This document shows positions 1-12,071 of a stretch of 64,000 bases of DNA, in pieces (the first letter of the stretch is position 1; each line of letters opens with the position of its first letter). Below the pieces are notes generated by a model. It was not told where the DNA came from and ran no database searches. It saw only the letters and a program-made list of their open reading frames with translations. A program made the translations under genes and the position numbers. The stretch comes from Sporodiniella umbellata (Eukaryota; Mucoromycota; Mucoromycetes; Mucorales; Rhizopodaceae). Location: NCBI GenBank assembly GCA_025677835.1, contig JAIXMR010000027.1, positions 1-64,000 of the forward strand, read 5' to 3'.

Positions 1-478
1 TGGTGTATGTGGAGGGGATATATATATTGTATTTGAAGACCTATGGGGCTTTTGTGTTTGGTGGGCTAAATGAAGTGTGTTCATTATTCTAGGGGAACTT
101 GGGTAGTTAGCTAACTCGTAGTTGCTGACTCTAGAAGAATAATTGGCAGTAGAGGATGCTTTGGTACCATTGGAGGATAGTGTCGAATTCCTTGATAATG
201 GTGGGGAATTAGAATAAATAGAGACACTGTCCAGGTTTGGCTCGTCAGCCTCCTGTTCATTTTTTCTAAAACGTGCAGCATAAGCGTATTGTGTGCTGTT
301 TTCTGACTCCGTCTGTTGCTTATAGGTTGTCATTAAGTTAAACAATAAAGATACAAGGACACAAGATGCAATAGAAACAAATTTTTACCTCATCTATTAA
401 ACTGATTTTTGATGCTTCGACTAAAATTCTATCAAAGTGTCCCCATGTTTTTTCGCTAGACCATGGTTCTTTCGACAT
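1..478 (-). CDS. Hypothetical protein, N-terminal part (runs off left edge)
   Basis: Two exons are visible on the minus strand. Exon 1 (389-478) starts at an ATG and encodes MSKEPWSSEKTWGHFDRILV and ten more residues, ending at a GTAAAA donor in phase 0. The acceptor (TATAAG) precedes exon 2 (318 down to 1), which stays open to the window edge, giving at least 136 residues. The visible product is polar and rich in Ser, Asn and Thr, with short Pro/Ser patches; no catalytic motif, signal peptide or membrane segment is seen. The rest lies beyond the window, so the family cannot be named. The preserved frame across a clean intron supports a real gene. The start is the first ATG after an AT-rich leader. 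Confidence 0.6.
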
Positions 479-1770
479 AAATTCAATCAATTAAATAAAT
501 AAAGAAAAATAAAGAAAAGAAAATAGAAAAAACTAAATCCACGAAAAACCTTTAGATATGTGTTACCTTCAACAAGTCGATCACGCAGAAAATAAATAGC
601 TGGTATTCAATTCGAGAGTAAGTTTTTAAACTACGGTGCATCGCTGAGCTGGGACTGAGTCACTGAAAATAGCCGTTTTGCTCCTTGCTTCTTTTATATT
701 TGAATGTGTTTGCCTCAAATTATTTATTGTTTCGAAAGCTACTTCCTTAAATACAGGAGCTGTGTCTCAAAATATATGAAAGGTATTTACACATCCCTCT
801 ATACTAAGACTCAGTCTTACTCTTTGGCTTCTCTTTTCCTTTGTAAAGAACAATAGATTACTATGCTCTAAATAGAACAACAGGCCAGTGAGCCTATAAT
901 TTCCGACCACATAGCTTAATTGGTTTCTTCTTTTTTTCAAGCTTAAATGAGTGTAAAGATACGTTCAGTGAACCAAAAGAAAAAAGCAATATTTCTACCT
1001 CATCTTTTTATACTTTTAACTCTAATGCTTAAATTTGAATAGCGAAAGTTATGTAAACCTTTTTTTGAAGTCTATACAATATATTATTGCATTTTTCTAC
1101 TCACAAAGTTACAATTGTGCAAAAGCTAGAAAAAACTTGAAGCAGTTTTTCTGCAGCTTGAAACAAATGTTAGCGGCTTTGTCCAAGTATATTCGATTTA
1201 GGGGTACAGCCTCAAAAAAAAAAAAGTTTTGTTCTATTTAAGGGTAGAGTCTTTTATAGTTTTGTGTACCTTCAAATGGAACTCTTGATTTAGTTCTTTT
1301 TTCTTCAAGAAAAAAACAATTGTAGTATTTTATTACCGTTTTATAGCTGACAATGAACGAAGTGTGTAGAAAAATTGTTTTAGAATGGTTTTTGGTGCAC
1401 GAAAAACCATAGTCGCCCTTTATCTGTTAATCGAAATACTTGTTGGGCACTCTATAAACCCAAAACCAGCTGTTTATTTATAAACCAAAGCATCTAATGT
1501 TATGGTTCTTTTTTTTTTTCTGTTTTTTTGCTTTGATTTTTTAAACCTGCGTACTCCCCTATCTTTTAAACTAAAAGCTACAAATACGAAGACGCCTTTT
1601 TTTTTTTCAATTAGATCTTTGTTTATACACAAAAAGGATTGGTCGAACGAAACCCAACACGTTTGTTTTGGAAAGTCGGCTACACCACTTTGAGTTTATA
1701 AAAGGCTTTTTTTTATTTAAAAAAGAGAGAGAAAAGAAAAGGCTATACTTTTAACAGTTGATAAAAAAAA
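479..1770. other. Gene-free AT-rich interval
   Basis: About 1.3 kb between the left-edge gene and the end of the secreted-protein gene. It presumably holds the promoter of the former and the 3' UTR of the latter. I see only short open frames lacking ATG or codon bias, plus A/T runs (for example near 1213 and 1510). No RNA gene or repeat is recognised. Confidence 0.5.
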
Positions 1771-2115
1771 TTACGAAGAGCATTTGGGGATATCGTCGAC
1801 TGTGACCTCTTCGTATGAAACATTGTCGAACCCAGTTGTTTCGCACAATTCTTTAAACGTTTCGGCATATTTTTCATAATAGCCGTCTTCGACAACGACA
1901 GTAGGGCCACATTCGCTGTTTTCTTTAAGACCGCACTCATTGCCCATTTCTTCAAAAACTTGAGCGAGTTGTGCACATTGTGAACGGTTCAAGGGAAAGT
2001 TACAGCGATTAACAGAGCTGCCACTTTTATCAGCAAGATATATTCCACAGCTGTAAGCAGAAGCAACAGAGAGAAGACAAAAAGCCAAGAGGGATTTGGG
2101 AATATCAGCAAACAT
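1771..2115 (-). CDS. Small secreted cysteine-rich protein
   Basis: Single-exon ORF of 114 residues. Residues 1-20 (MFADIPKSLLAFCLLSVASA) look like a classical signal peptide with an AxA-type cleavage site, so the mature protein begins near YSCGIY. The mature part of about 94 residues has seven cysteines, is acidic, and ends in PKCSS. An upstream in-frame ATG at 2172 would add 19 residues, but it lies within a few bases of a TATATAAA box (2179-2186), so the ATG at 2115, about 65 bp downstream of that box, is the better start and leaves a clean signal peptide. It resembles fungal small secreted proteins or effector-like proteins in general design only. No named family is recognised and the function is unknown. 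Confidence 0.65.
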   Translation of the reverse strand: MFADIPKSLLAFCLLSVASAYSCGIYLADKSGSSVNRCNFPLNRSQCAQLAQVFEEMGNECGLKENSECGPTVVVEDGYYEKYAETFKELCETTGFDNVSYEEVTVDDIPKCSS

Positions 2116-2178
2116 TTGGTTTTGTATAACAAGTATAGGAAGTAATGACTGCAAAAAAAAAGTGGGATACATTCGACC

Positions 2179-2186
2179 TTTATATA
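2179..2186 (-). promoter_or_regulatory. TATA box of the secreted-protein gene
   Basis: TATATAAA on the minus strand, about 65 bp upstream of the chosen ATG at 2115. It decides the start choice, because the longer reading frame would begin only 7 bp downstream of this box. Confidence 0.5.
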
Positions 2187-4573
2187 GTGTAAGATCTGCG
2201 AAAATTTAATTTTAACAAGATAAACAAACAAATAAAAAGGCAGGAGCTATTTGTATGGGCACTTAAAGCATTAATAGAAGGACTTTTATTAAAATGACAA
2301 GTAGGAGACCTATTGTATATAGATGAGGAGTGTCGATGTAATACGACAGCATCCTTTAGACCTAAATTAATTTTTTAAACTGTTCTTCACTACAATTTGC
2401 CAACAAAAAAATATACATAGTATGAAAACAATTTAGCTTACTGTTATTTAGGATGTCTCTTAAACACCTATACAGATTGAGTATACAATGATTTTTCAAA
2501 GCACGAAAGGAGGCAGGACCGATGTTTGTGATTTGCTTTTAATATTGATGTTTTTAAATATATGTACAAATAAAAGCCCAGCAGCATAATTCACTGTGCT
2601 TAAATTCAATTGTGAAATAAAACACTGCAAACATTACCAATACTTGTTTAAGCTTAACTTGACTTTCAAAAAAAAAAAAAAAAAAAAATATACTAATTCT
2701 AAAAACATCAAAGCTATGTTTTTAGCGAAGTCCCTTTCTTTCCAGAATTCAGCCATTACTATTGCTTTTCAATAAAAGCACAATGAAAGAAGATGTGTTG
2801 AAGACTTCTCGGTAATCCAAGCTGATTTAGTTACTAAAATGAAAACATTCTTGTTTGTCCCTTAAAGCCACCTTTTTGCTTTGAAGACAGTAAAAGTTGC
2901 CAGTCTTTGATAAAATAGGTAGCGAAATTGGCCATCAAAAGAATCATTTCTTTTTTAAAAAAATTGAATACAATTCTATTCGCTCATAAGGCTTAATATA
3001 AAGACTGGAAGATAATACCACTATATGTTGCGTAGTTTATTTTAGATGAAAATGACAGGCTAGTGTTTTAGCAGTATGTTATAATTTCAAAGACACTGAA
3101 AAACCATAGTCAATAATACTAAGTAAACAAAATTATGTAAGCTTTCGTCAATAGATAATCTAATGAGAGCTACAATTTATGTACAGATACATAGATTAAG
3201 AAAAGCAAATCCTAGCCCAGATTTTTGGATTGATCTGAGCTGTTATTACAAACATACTCTTTCACATATAGATTAAGGCATTACCATCCGTGCTAGTATT
3301 TTTTGCCCGTAAAACTTAGCTTTAGAATTTAAACGTATCTTTTCCAATAGTTTTATGTTTCAAAGCCAAAACTGAACCTGATAAACTTAAAATGCAGGAG
3401 AAAAAAAAAGCAATAGCATTTTTTTTACCAGTTGACAAACACAGACATCTCTTTGCAGCTTACTAATATAAGTACAAGGTTTTTGGAAAAAACCAACGTA
3501 GTCAACATTAGGCACGCTTGTTGTCTTGATACGGATCTAGCCTAGTATATTTTAGTTGCTTTATCTAAGAAAACGCAAGCGAATTGATTTTCTTCCAGAA
3601 GCTGATATCCTCTATTATTTAAGACTATTCCTTGATTGAGGGAGCAAACTGGACGAGTGTAGTGGTTTTTCCCTCTAAAAAGACCCAGCACTAACGAACC
3701 CATCAGGGCGCTTGCTTTTTTTGATAGGGAGCTTACTATGGTGATATTCAGTGTTAGCATACCATCCATTTTAAAGACTATTTACTTTTGAGTTAGTCTG
3801 CCTTTGGGCTTTTCAGATTCTTTGTAAAATTATGCTAGTCCTTTATACTTACCGGTAACAACTGTTAAAAGTGATTTGGTGTCTTATTTTGTAGATAGGC
3901 CAGGGTTAAAACCAAGTCTGTTCAGCTGATAAAATTCATGAAACTTTTTGCAAACCATTACCGGAAAATAGAAAAGCAGCTTTCAAATACGCATATAGGT
4001 GATTGTAAGTGCCGCTGATTCCAGTGCTTTATAGAGAGAGTGAAATTGAAAGTCATTACTTTTTTGTAACAGCCCCTTCTCAAATCATAAACTACTAACA
4101 GTAGCGTACCGCCAATTATTACGTAAATTTAACTTGTATGTCTATTTTAAGAAAAAAAGGGCGAAGGCACGAGGCCAATGCCTTTTGGTGTTTGAAATGG
4201 CTTAAAAATTGGCTTTGCCTTTATTTGTGCTTAGCGAGAAATCTGGGCCATTCAAAAACTATTTGCATGGCTTTTGATTGAAATACCCTATACCTAAATC
4301 CTTTAATATCAATTGCTTAATAAAAATGAGAATGATAAAATCGAATATCGACTAATTTCTTTTTTTTTTAATCATATAGTACAAACACTAATTAATACTA
4401 TTTACGTGCTTCTGAAGTGAAAAAAAGTTTAAAGTTAATACAGTTAGTAGTTTAGGTAAAGTTGAGTTTTACATGTAAACCACCTGTAACAACTTCTGTT
4501 CCAAAATGGAAAAACTTCTAAAGTCTTGATGGACAATACAACCGCATGCAACATTGTATAAAGAAAGCTAATT
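2187..4573. other. Long gene-free interval
   Basis: About 2.4 kb of AT-rich DNA with A/T runs (poly-A near 2669-2688). One 75-codon ATG ORF on the minus strand (3542-3769) has no recognisable domain and is not called. I see no tRNA, inverted repeat or transposon signature. Confidence 0.5.
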
Positions 4574-5044
4574 TTATTTGAACCCTTTCTGATAAACAGG
4601 TGATTTTTTTAACTTTCTTATATAACCTATCGGTCTTTTGAAAGGGTGCATAGTATATCTCCTTGATTTTTTGAAAGGTTTGCGAATGACCACCAGAGCT
4701 TGATAATATATATTTTTTAAAAAGACTTTAATATTCTTCTTTTGAGTTCTCTTTTTGCTTTTAATTGTCGAAACAGGCTTTTGATTCGATTTTTTAATAC
4801 TATCTACCCTATATGGGGTCGGCATACTCATAACAGATGCGTTTTGAAGCGTTTTAGTTTGATGATAGGTAGATAAGTGATATGGAAGTCCACATACAAC
4901 ACATGCTTCTGGGTAATATGCTGATTCATGGTAGCTTAGTGTACTTTGATATCGTAAATGTATTGGTTCGCTATATACAGAGTGCTTTATAGGTGTAGGC
5001 CATGCAACAAGACTCGTAGTAACTGCATCTGGAAACGCGGGCAT
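4574..5044 (-). CDS. Basic hypothetical protein with CxxC motif
   Basis: Single-exon ORF of 156 residues when started at MPAFPD; an upstream in-frame codon would add a low-complexity QKKK leader read through a poly-T run. The N-terminal half is Tyr/His/Pro-rich and has one CVVCG motif followed by His residues, too little for a defined zinc finger. The C-terminal half (from about residue 80) is very rich in Lys and Arg, which suggests nucleic-acid binding or nuclear/nucleolar location by inference only. It stands alone between two gene-free stretches. No family is recognised. A real gene is supported by length and by biased composition, not by homology. Confidence 0.5.
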   Translation of the reverse strand: MPAFPDAVTTSLVAWPTPIKHSVYSEPIHLRYQSTLSYHESAYYPEACVVCGLPYHLSTYHQTKTLQNASVMSMPTPYRVDSIKKSNQKPVSTIKSKKRTQKKNIKVFLKNIYYQALVVIRKPFKKSRRYTMHPFKRPIGYIRKLKKSPVYQKGFK

Positions 5045-6312
5045 TTTTTTTTTTTGCTCCAGTTTAAAAATTAACTGTAACAAGGGGATTTTTTATTATG
5101 GAAAAGAAAAGTGCGTTTAAAAAGATGCTGTTGCTACAGATCAAAGAAATAGAAAACAAGGTCCGTCACAGTCCAGATTTTAACTCGTCTTTTGTATGCA
5201 CGGCTATTTCTAAATACTAACTGAACACTAGCATACATTTATATATATAGACTATAGGCTGTAGCAAAAGAGGGCTAGAGAGAAATTAAACATCAAGTCT
5301 AGGTTGGTTATGGTCGAATTGAAACCACGGATATTTTATTTTTATGAAGGTATTGATTCAAAACAGGAACGTTCAATTTGTTTTAGAAACAAAAGAAAGA
5401 TAACCATACGTATAAAGTAACTTTTGAATCAGCAACCAACTCTTAAACTGTTTTTTTTTGCATCTTTAGCATACAGTGTGATAGTGTGCTTGCCTTTTAA
5501 AAGACATCAAAAAATCAAGTTACTATATAATTTTAAAATTTTTGTAGTATGCATCGGAAACGCTTCGACTTATAAAAAAAAAATAGTCTATCGCAAAACA
5601 ATAAAAAAGGTGGTAGATAAAAGTCAAATGTAACTTCAAACAGGTTTAATAAATGAAACTGTTTTGGATAAAAGTAAAAAAAGAGCGGAATATAAGGACT
5701 TGAGGTTCCTAGTTTCTGTTGTATTAGACATCTTATGTATAATGGCAGAGCTCAAAAGCGAAATAATTCAATTTTTATTCATTTATAGCAAACTTATACA
5801 TCCTTTTTGTTTTATTATTATGTATCGACATCTTCACTGTTACTTTCATCTGTAGATGAAAGATTAAGTAGTCATAGCTTTCACAAAGGTTTGTTTATAA
5901 CGATTTGGTAGTTGAGAACTCCTTATTAACAGAAAAATCTAAGCACTCAATTATACTTGGATAGGTTACACCATTTTTATAGAAAGTTTGCTTGCTTATT
6001 TTAAAATAAGAATAGAAGTGTATTTACCTCAACCATTGTTTAAAACGCGATTTGTTTTCGCATGACATTAACCTCAAAACCAGTGGCTTTATTTTTTGAA
6101 ATAACTGTATTAAACTGTATTACATAAAGAGTGAGCTCAACCAAAAGGTTGTACAAGTAAAGTGTAATATTGATCAAATAGCGATAAACATAGAACAAAA
6201 AAAAAAAAAAGTTGCTTCTACTTTACCAGGTCACGAGAAATTTAAACAACGAAGACCACCCTCCACCTTTTTTTTCCCCTTTTTTTTTATTTTTCTAAAA
6301 CCTAAAGCAGTA
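5045..6312. other. Gene-free interval upstream of the ING gene
   Basis: About 1.27 kb. The open frames at about 5424-5855 start with non-ATG codons or have random-looking composition. The region probably contains divergent promoters for the basic orphan (-) and the ING-like gene (+). Poly-A and poly-T runs lie near 6199-6212 and 6267-6290. Confidence 0.45.
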
Positions 6313-7136
6313 ATGACTATGCCTATAGCCGATCTGTTTGAAGACTATGTAGAAAGTGAGTTTAAACTCTGTTTTGTTTATATGAAATTTGCAGGAGAGA
6401 CATTATTCTAATTGTTTTATCATTTTTTTCAGGCCTTCAAAATTTACCTTTTGAAATCGATCAGAATATGCAAGAGCTGAGAAGAATGGACGAAGAATTT
6501 CAACGTAAAGCTCTTATTGTTCTTATGAGACATAAATTAAGCAGACACTGTATAGGACTAAGAGAGACATACACAAAACATAAGAAAGCATATGCAAAAA
6601 TGCATAAATTAGACAGTAAACCAACCGATAGCAACCTTAGCCCACCAAAAACACAAATTGAAAAAGATTACAAGCTCGCACTTCAAAAACAGGACCAGAA
6701 GATCGATTTAACAAAAAAGATGTATGATCTCGTATCTCGACATATTGAGCGTATCGACTCACAGATGGCGAAGAGCGATATAGGGGAGGATTGGATGGGA
6801 AGAAAAGTGTACGATCAGGATAGCTGGAGGAGTACTGAGAGAAAACAAACTTTGCCCTATTCAAGCCGAAAACGGTATGCTTTTACATAATTCGTGTTAC
6901 ACCATTTATACCTGTGGCAGCTTCTTAACTTTTTTTTTTTTTTTTTTTGAAACTGTAGTAAGGTTGTGCCCTCCTTCAGGGCTAATCTTGGAGACCAAAA
7001 TGGAGTAATGCCAGCCATGGATATTGATCCCAACGAGCCGAAATACTGCTATTGTAACCAAGTATCTTTTGGAGACATGGTTGCCTGTGATGGTGAAAAC
7101 GTAAGACGAAACAATGCTTTTAGATTTAAAGCCTCC

Positions 7137-7168
<32 letters not shown>

Positions 7169-7321
7169 AACATTTGTTCTATTCACAAGTGTGAAAAGGA
7201 GTGGTTTCACTACGCTTGCGCAGGATTACACGAGCCCCCTGTAGGAAAGTGGTATTGCAATGATTGTACGACAGATGAGGGCAATAGGAAGAAATACAAG
7301 TTCGCAGAAGATATCTATTGA
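6313..7321 (+). CDS. ING-family PHD-finger chromatin protein
   Basis: Inhibitor-of-growth family protein, a histone-tail reader of NuA4/NuA3- or Rpd3-type acetyl-modifying complexes (yeast Yng1, Yng2 and Pho23 are relatives). Four exons (6313-6355, 6433-6874, 6959-7100, 7190-7321) give 252 residues, all GT-AG. Residues 1-110 form the ING helical region, recognisable by [21 protein letters not shown] basic linker follows. The C-terminal C4HC3 PHD finger uses Cys192, Cys194, Cys205, Cys210, His216, Cys219, Cys232 and Cys235, with aromatic Tyr191 and Trp214 in the usual H3K4me-binding places. The third intron, which carries a run of about 27 A, splits the PHD finger exactly before Cys210. It is convergent with the Mdj1 gene (112 bp apart). 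Which of the yeast ING paralogues it matches is not decided. Confidence 0.92.
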
Positions 7322-7433
7322 TAAACAATACCCATTCATGCATATACACATACACAGACAGATATCTACAAACACACACAGAAAATCCCAACGATTACTT
7401 GCATTCAATATAACATCTTGTATATAAAACGAT

Positions 7434-9225
7434 TTATTTTTTTTCTTTCTTGTTTTCGTCACTGTTTCCTTCATCTTCATGGCATATTCTATCCTTAATT
7501 TTACCAAAGGCATTTTTGAAGAATCCTTTGTCACTCTTTGAGTTTTCATCTTCATCCTCAGGTGATGGGGGTGGTGTATCAGGAGTGGTCGCTTTAGTGG
7601 TTTCCTTTTTGGGTCGGTATTCTTCGTCTACTAGACCGGCATACTGTTCAATGATCTCCTTTTGCTTTCCACGCAAACTTCTAGGAAGCTCAACCTTGAG
7701 TGTAACCACTTGATCACCGCGAGAAATACCGCGAAGACGTTGAATACCACGACCTCTTAGGGATATGTTATCTCCTGGTTGAGAACCAGAAGGAACCTTC
7801 AACTCAACATCGCCATCTACAGTTGGAATACGAATACGACCGCCCAATAAAGCTTTATGGAAGGGAATCTTTGCTTCGACGAAAATGTCAGAATCCTGTC
7901 TGCGGAAGATCTTTGAGGCTTCAATCTATAACATAGAGATGAGCGTCTATACATTACAATGCAAAAGGTAATTTTCTATTACGTTCAATGTAACAAATAG
8001 ATCTCCGTTAGGGCCATTGCCCTTTATTGGTGCATCGCCTTCGCCAGAAACACGAAGTCTCGATCCTTGATCAACGCCTGGAGGAACAGTAACCTTGACA
8101 GTCTTGCGCTCTTTCACTTTACCCATACTGTTGCAAGAAGCACATCCGCAGTTGGGGGGAATAGAGGAACCTTCTCCTCCACAGGCTTGGCAAGTAGTTT
8201 GCATACCGAATCCTCCGCCCATCATGATGGTTTGAACACCACTGCCCTTACAGACAGTACATGAGCTCTTCTTTTTTCCGGCTTTCAGACCGCTTCCATG
8301 ACAGGTAAAGCAGTTAGTAACACGGTCTACATTTACAAACTTTGTGGCACCCTTTACTGCTTCCATAAAAGTCAGTGTTAAAGGAGCTTGTATGCTGTCA
8401 CCCGCAGAAGTTCTTCCAAAAGGATCTCTCGAGGCGCCTGTACCACCGCCACCGCCAAAGCCGCCACCAAAGAACTGGCTAAAAATATCGTTGGGGTCAA
8501 AACCGCCAGGGAATCCACCACCGTAAAATCCTCCTCCACCGCCGGGAGCGCCTGCTCCTTCAAACCCATGCCCGAATTGATCATACTGTTTACGCTTCTC
8601 ATCGTCAGAAAGGATTTCATAAGCTTCTTGAATCTGAACAAACTTTTCACGCGCATCTTTATCTTTGTTGGTATCAGGGTGATATTTTTTGGCAAGCTAA
8701 ATCAAATCAGGCAGTTAAATTTCTATTTCAAAACAATTCACTAAAGGAGAGCCTTACACCATAATAAGCCTTTTTGATCTCGCTGGAGCTAGAGCCTTTG
8801 TTTACTCCCAATACTTCGTAAGGATCTCTTTTTGCTGAAGTTGTTGGTGCTGCAAACATGTTTAGAAACTTTTTTTTTTTTTGCATAATTCTGAAAATCT
8901 ACCTGTAGCATGAAAGCCTCTCTAAAACACAGATTTAGTAAAAAGTCAAAAAGAAAGAGTAGCCAAGTAAGTGTACTACCTTTTGTTGAATGGGTACAAA
9001 GGTGCTTCCAAAAACACAACTTCCTTCTGTATTCGCAAATCAAAAAAAAAAAAATTAAAGATCTGTCAGAAATGTCAAAAAAAAAAAAAAAAAAAAAAGT
9101 TTTAATTTACGCTTCCTAGTTGTATTGATGCATCGCTTTACGAAAAAAGAATTTACAGTTTCTTTTCCCTTTAAATTTGATGTCAAGAGCACTGAGGCTT
9201 TCCTCCATTGAAAGCGAGAAGCCAT
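7434..9225 (-). CDS. MDJ1: Mitochondrial type-I DnaJ/Hsp40 co-chaperone (Mdj1-like)
   Basis: Hsp40 partner of mitochondrial Hsp70, stimulating its ATPase during protein folding in the matrix. Exons (minus): 9157-9225, 8903-8921, 8758-8849, 7983-8696 and 7434-7925; 461 residues. Domains in order: presequence ending at RGFHAT (residues 24-29), J domain with HPD at 66-68, long Gly/Phe region (GGGFGGGG), four CxxCxGxG zinc repeats ([24 protein letters not shown], and a degenerate CASCNSMG), then two substrate-binding beta domains and an acidic/basic C-terminal tail. The 19-nt exon carrying RGFHAT is firmly in frame; the first exon is my best phase-compatible choice (basic, Ser-rich, ATG at 9225) but could end 15 nt later. 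Yeast Mdj1 is 511 residues. Identity is certain; the start is less so. Confidence 0.9.
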
Positions 9226-9349
9226 AGTCTGTTTCCGTAGTGCAAGAAATAAAAAGAAAATGAAAGAAAGAAAATAGCAATCGGAGCAGGAAAAGAAAGG
9301 TTTTTTTTTTTTAGTATACCAGGGGCTTTAGATAACAATAAGATGCCCA

Positions 9350-9381
<32 letters not shown>

Positions 9382-9424
9382 GAGAGAGAGAAATAAGCGT
9401 AGAAAAATAAATTATTTTTTATTT

Positions 9425-12071
9425 TCAATGATTATTCCTAACCAATCTACCATCTTCGCTTTCCTCTTCTTCTTCTTCTTCTATCTGAGTTAGGGGTTGG
9501 AGTACATCAAACTCATGTCCATCTGGCCTTGCTCCTTGCCTATCGGCGCTGCTTGCTGAGAACCAGTTCTTACGCCGGTAAAGATAGAGGCTAGCAGCTA
9601 CAGCAAAGACAGCTAACGATCCAAATACGGCGTAAATCACAGTAAGATAACCATCTGCGTTATTGGAAGTTTCTAGCTCTTCTGAAGTCTTTTCTTCAGA
9701 TGAGTCTGTAGATGGTGTCGCTGAAGGCTTTTTATCAGGCTTGATACGTGTGGGTCTGGAGGGTGTTTTATCAGAATCTGAAGGCGTAGGTTCAGGAAGA
9801 GATGAAGTTTGTGTAATCTCATGTTCTGTATCTTCTTCCTCATGAAATCCAAGCGTGGTATGAATAGGCTTTCCTTTGAAGTCGGGGTCTTGTTCGCCAA
9901 AGAGTGTCAATGTCCAGTTGAGTAGTTGTCCGGTACTATCAGGATTACCCACATCATAAACGCTTAGTATCCAGTCCCCTATAGGATTTTCTTCCCTAAA
10001 GTATGGTGTTAGCTATTATCATCTGGAAACCTTTTCTTTTAAAAAGTGAGTTTACCAATGCTTGACAGACATAAACTTCCAGTCTCGGATACCATCTTTA
10101 CTTTTATCAAGCGTTCTCTGGGTAGCCAGTTCAGACTTGACAGAGCTTGGGCTTTCCAAGTTGATAACAAGATCCCCTCGTCTGTCATGATCAATATTGA
10201 CAGTGGCTGTCACGTGCTCTAGCCTCAGCAGTCCCGCTGCCTTAATCATGCCTTCGGTTACTTTCACGGTACTCTTGAGTGCCTTTCTTGATCGTTGGCC
10301 ACTAGAATCAGGGATATTTCTCTTTTTGACTGGGTTAGGGAATTCCAGCCAGGTTTGCTTGTTGACTATTTTATGACTCTTTGCAGCTTCCACGAGAGCA
10401 TATGCATCTAACTTCCCGTACCCGAATTTGTGATTGAAAATTCTACCAGAAGGGAGCTTTTTCCAATCGTTATCGCTCGTATTAATAGGCACAGCTGTCT
10501 GTACACATAAATGCTGCAGATCTCTCCAGGTAAGATCGGGTCGAACGGAGAGTACAAGGGCAAAAATACCTGCCGCATTAGGTGCAGCAGCAGAAGTACC
10601 TCCATGATGGCTGGAACAAGACTCGTTTACATCGGTTGTTTGCTATTCTCGGATAGTGTTTGTTAAACTGTGTTTCCTTTCTTTTTTTTTTTTCAATCAA
10701 AAACCTACAATGTATTCGCCACCGCCGCTAGAGTAAGCCACTATCAACTGTGCCGAACAAGCTTCAGAATAGGGTGGATGACCATTGGTATGATCGATAG
10801 CGCCTACGCTAATAGTGTATATACTGTTGGTATACCCATCGAAATTACAGTTGTCGCCATAAGTACCGCCATTTCCGGTAGCAAAGACATAGATCGAACC
10901 TTTCCCTCCTCTTCCTTTATTAACACCGTTGATAAACGCTTCTGCCAAGATTCCTTTAGGCGCTTCCATCGTTCGTCCATCGTCGGTAGGTCCCCATGAA
11001 CACGAAAAGATATCGTTTTCTTGGTATTTGTAATTAAGTGCTATCGCTTCATCTGCATCTGTTAAATCCCCGGAAAGAATACGAACACCTTTTTAAAATG
11101 ATAATGAGTATCTTGGATAAGAGATGTATGCATATGTGTCTATTTACCGGCTACTTTGGCTTCATAAGCAATACCTACGCCGCAAACATCGTTTTTTACA
11201 GCAGCAATCTGCCCAGCACATCGTGTGCCATGATTGTCGTCCCATAGCTTTGGTGTTGGCAAAGACTCGTGGTCGTTGAAATCATAAGAACCTTCAGCAA
11301 ACTAGAAAGTGTCAATATTTCATCTGAATATGCACATAAACACACACACACACATATATATATATATCTACAAAACTTACAAAATTATCAGCCAAGTCTG
11401 TACTATTGTAATCTAGTCCGTCATCCAAAATCACTACTTTTACACCCTGACCGGTGACTCCTTCTTTCCAAAGACCTGTCACATTAAGATCGTTGCCTGG
11501 GTTCTTTTGATTAATCTAAACAAACAAACAAAAATAAAAACAAAGCCTGTTTAGACAAAGAACAAGAACAAGAAAAAAAAAAAAAAAAAAAAAAAAAACT
11601 TGCCAAATGCCACTGCTTATCAAATAAAGGGTCTTTAAGATCTAGTGATTCTCTAATATCCAAGTATACTTCATGAGCGGCATTGACTGGAATAGGTCCA
11701 CGCTTGACTCTTCTTTTGGGTATCTGTTTTTCTATGGCTGTCACCTTGGACCAGTTGGAGTCATCTCTTTTGTGAGAAGAAAGGCTTTTGTAGTGTTCAA
11801 AGCCATTCAAGACACGGTCAAGGCCGTCTCGGTTTTCTAGGTTTTCTTTAGGTACGCTGATCATAAAGTAACTATCGAGTTCTCCTACTTTTCCTTCCAG
11901 GCGTACTTGCAGTTGATGGGCAACATGTTCTGCTACTTTCCATTCTCCTTGAGGAACATGAATCGTATAATATTCTCTTTGAAGCTCTCGTTTTCCATTC
12001 ACATAACCTTGACTTGAAGACATCAAGCCAAAGAGCGATACAAGTGTAAGCAATCCAACTCGCTTCACCAT
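9425..12071 (-). CDS. KEX2: Kexin, Golgi subtilisin-like proprotein convertase
   Basis: Calcium-dependent serine protease that cuts after Lys-Arg in secretory precursors in the late Golgi. Exons: 11604-12071, 11381-11515, 11148-11301, 10709-11088, 10056-10642, 9425-9995; 764 residues (yeast 814). Order: signal peptide, prodomain ending at KRRVKR, S8 catalytic domain with Asp187 (ILDDG), His225 (NHGTRCAG), oxyanion Asn (FATGNGG) and Ser396 (HGGTSAAAP), P domain, Ser/Thr/Pro-rich stalk, one membrane helix (about 691-714), and an acidic cytosolic tail. Near-identity to Kex2 at QWHLIN, NDIFSCSWGPTDDG and DNCNFDGYTNSIY is decisive. Intron 1 (11516-11603) uses a GC donor; its only nearby GT alternative runs into a stop. 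The tail holds HEFDVL, resembling the Kex2 Golgi-retrieval signal. It lies head-to-head with the ZNF706-like gene. Confidence 0.97.

Noticed and set aside
3542..3769. 75-codon minus-strand ATG ORF
   Set aside because: No domain, no intron support, and random-looking composition in a gene-free region.
9663..9845. Ser/Val-rich plus-strand ORF
   Set aside because: Antisense shadow of the kexin Ser/Thr-rich stalk.
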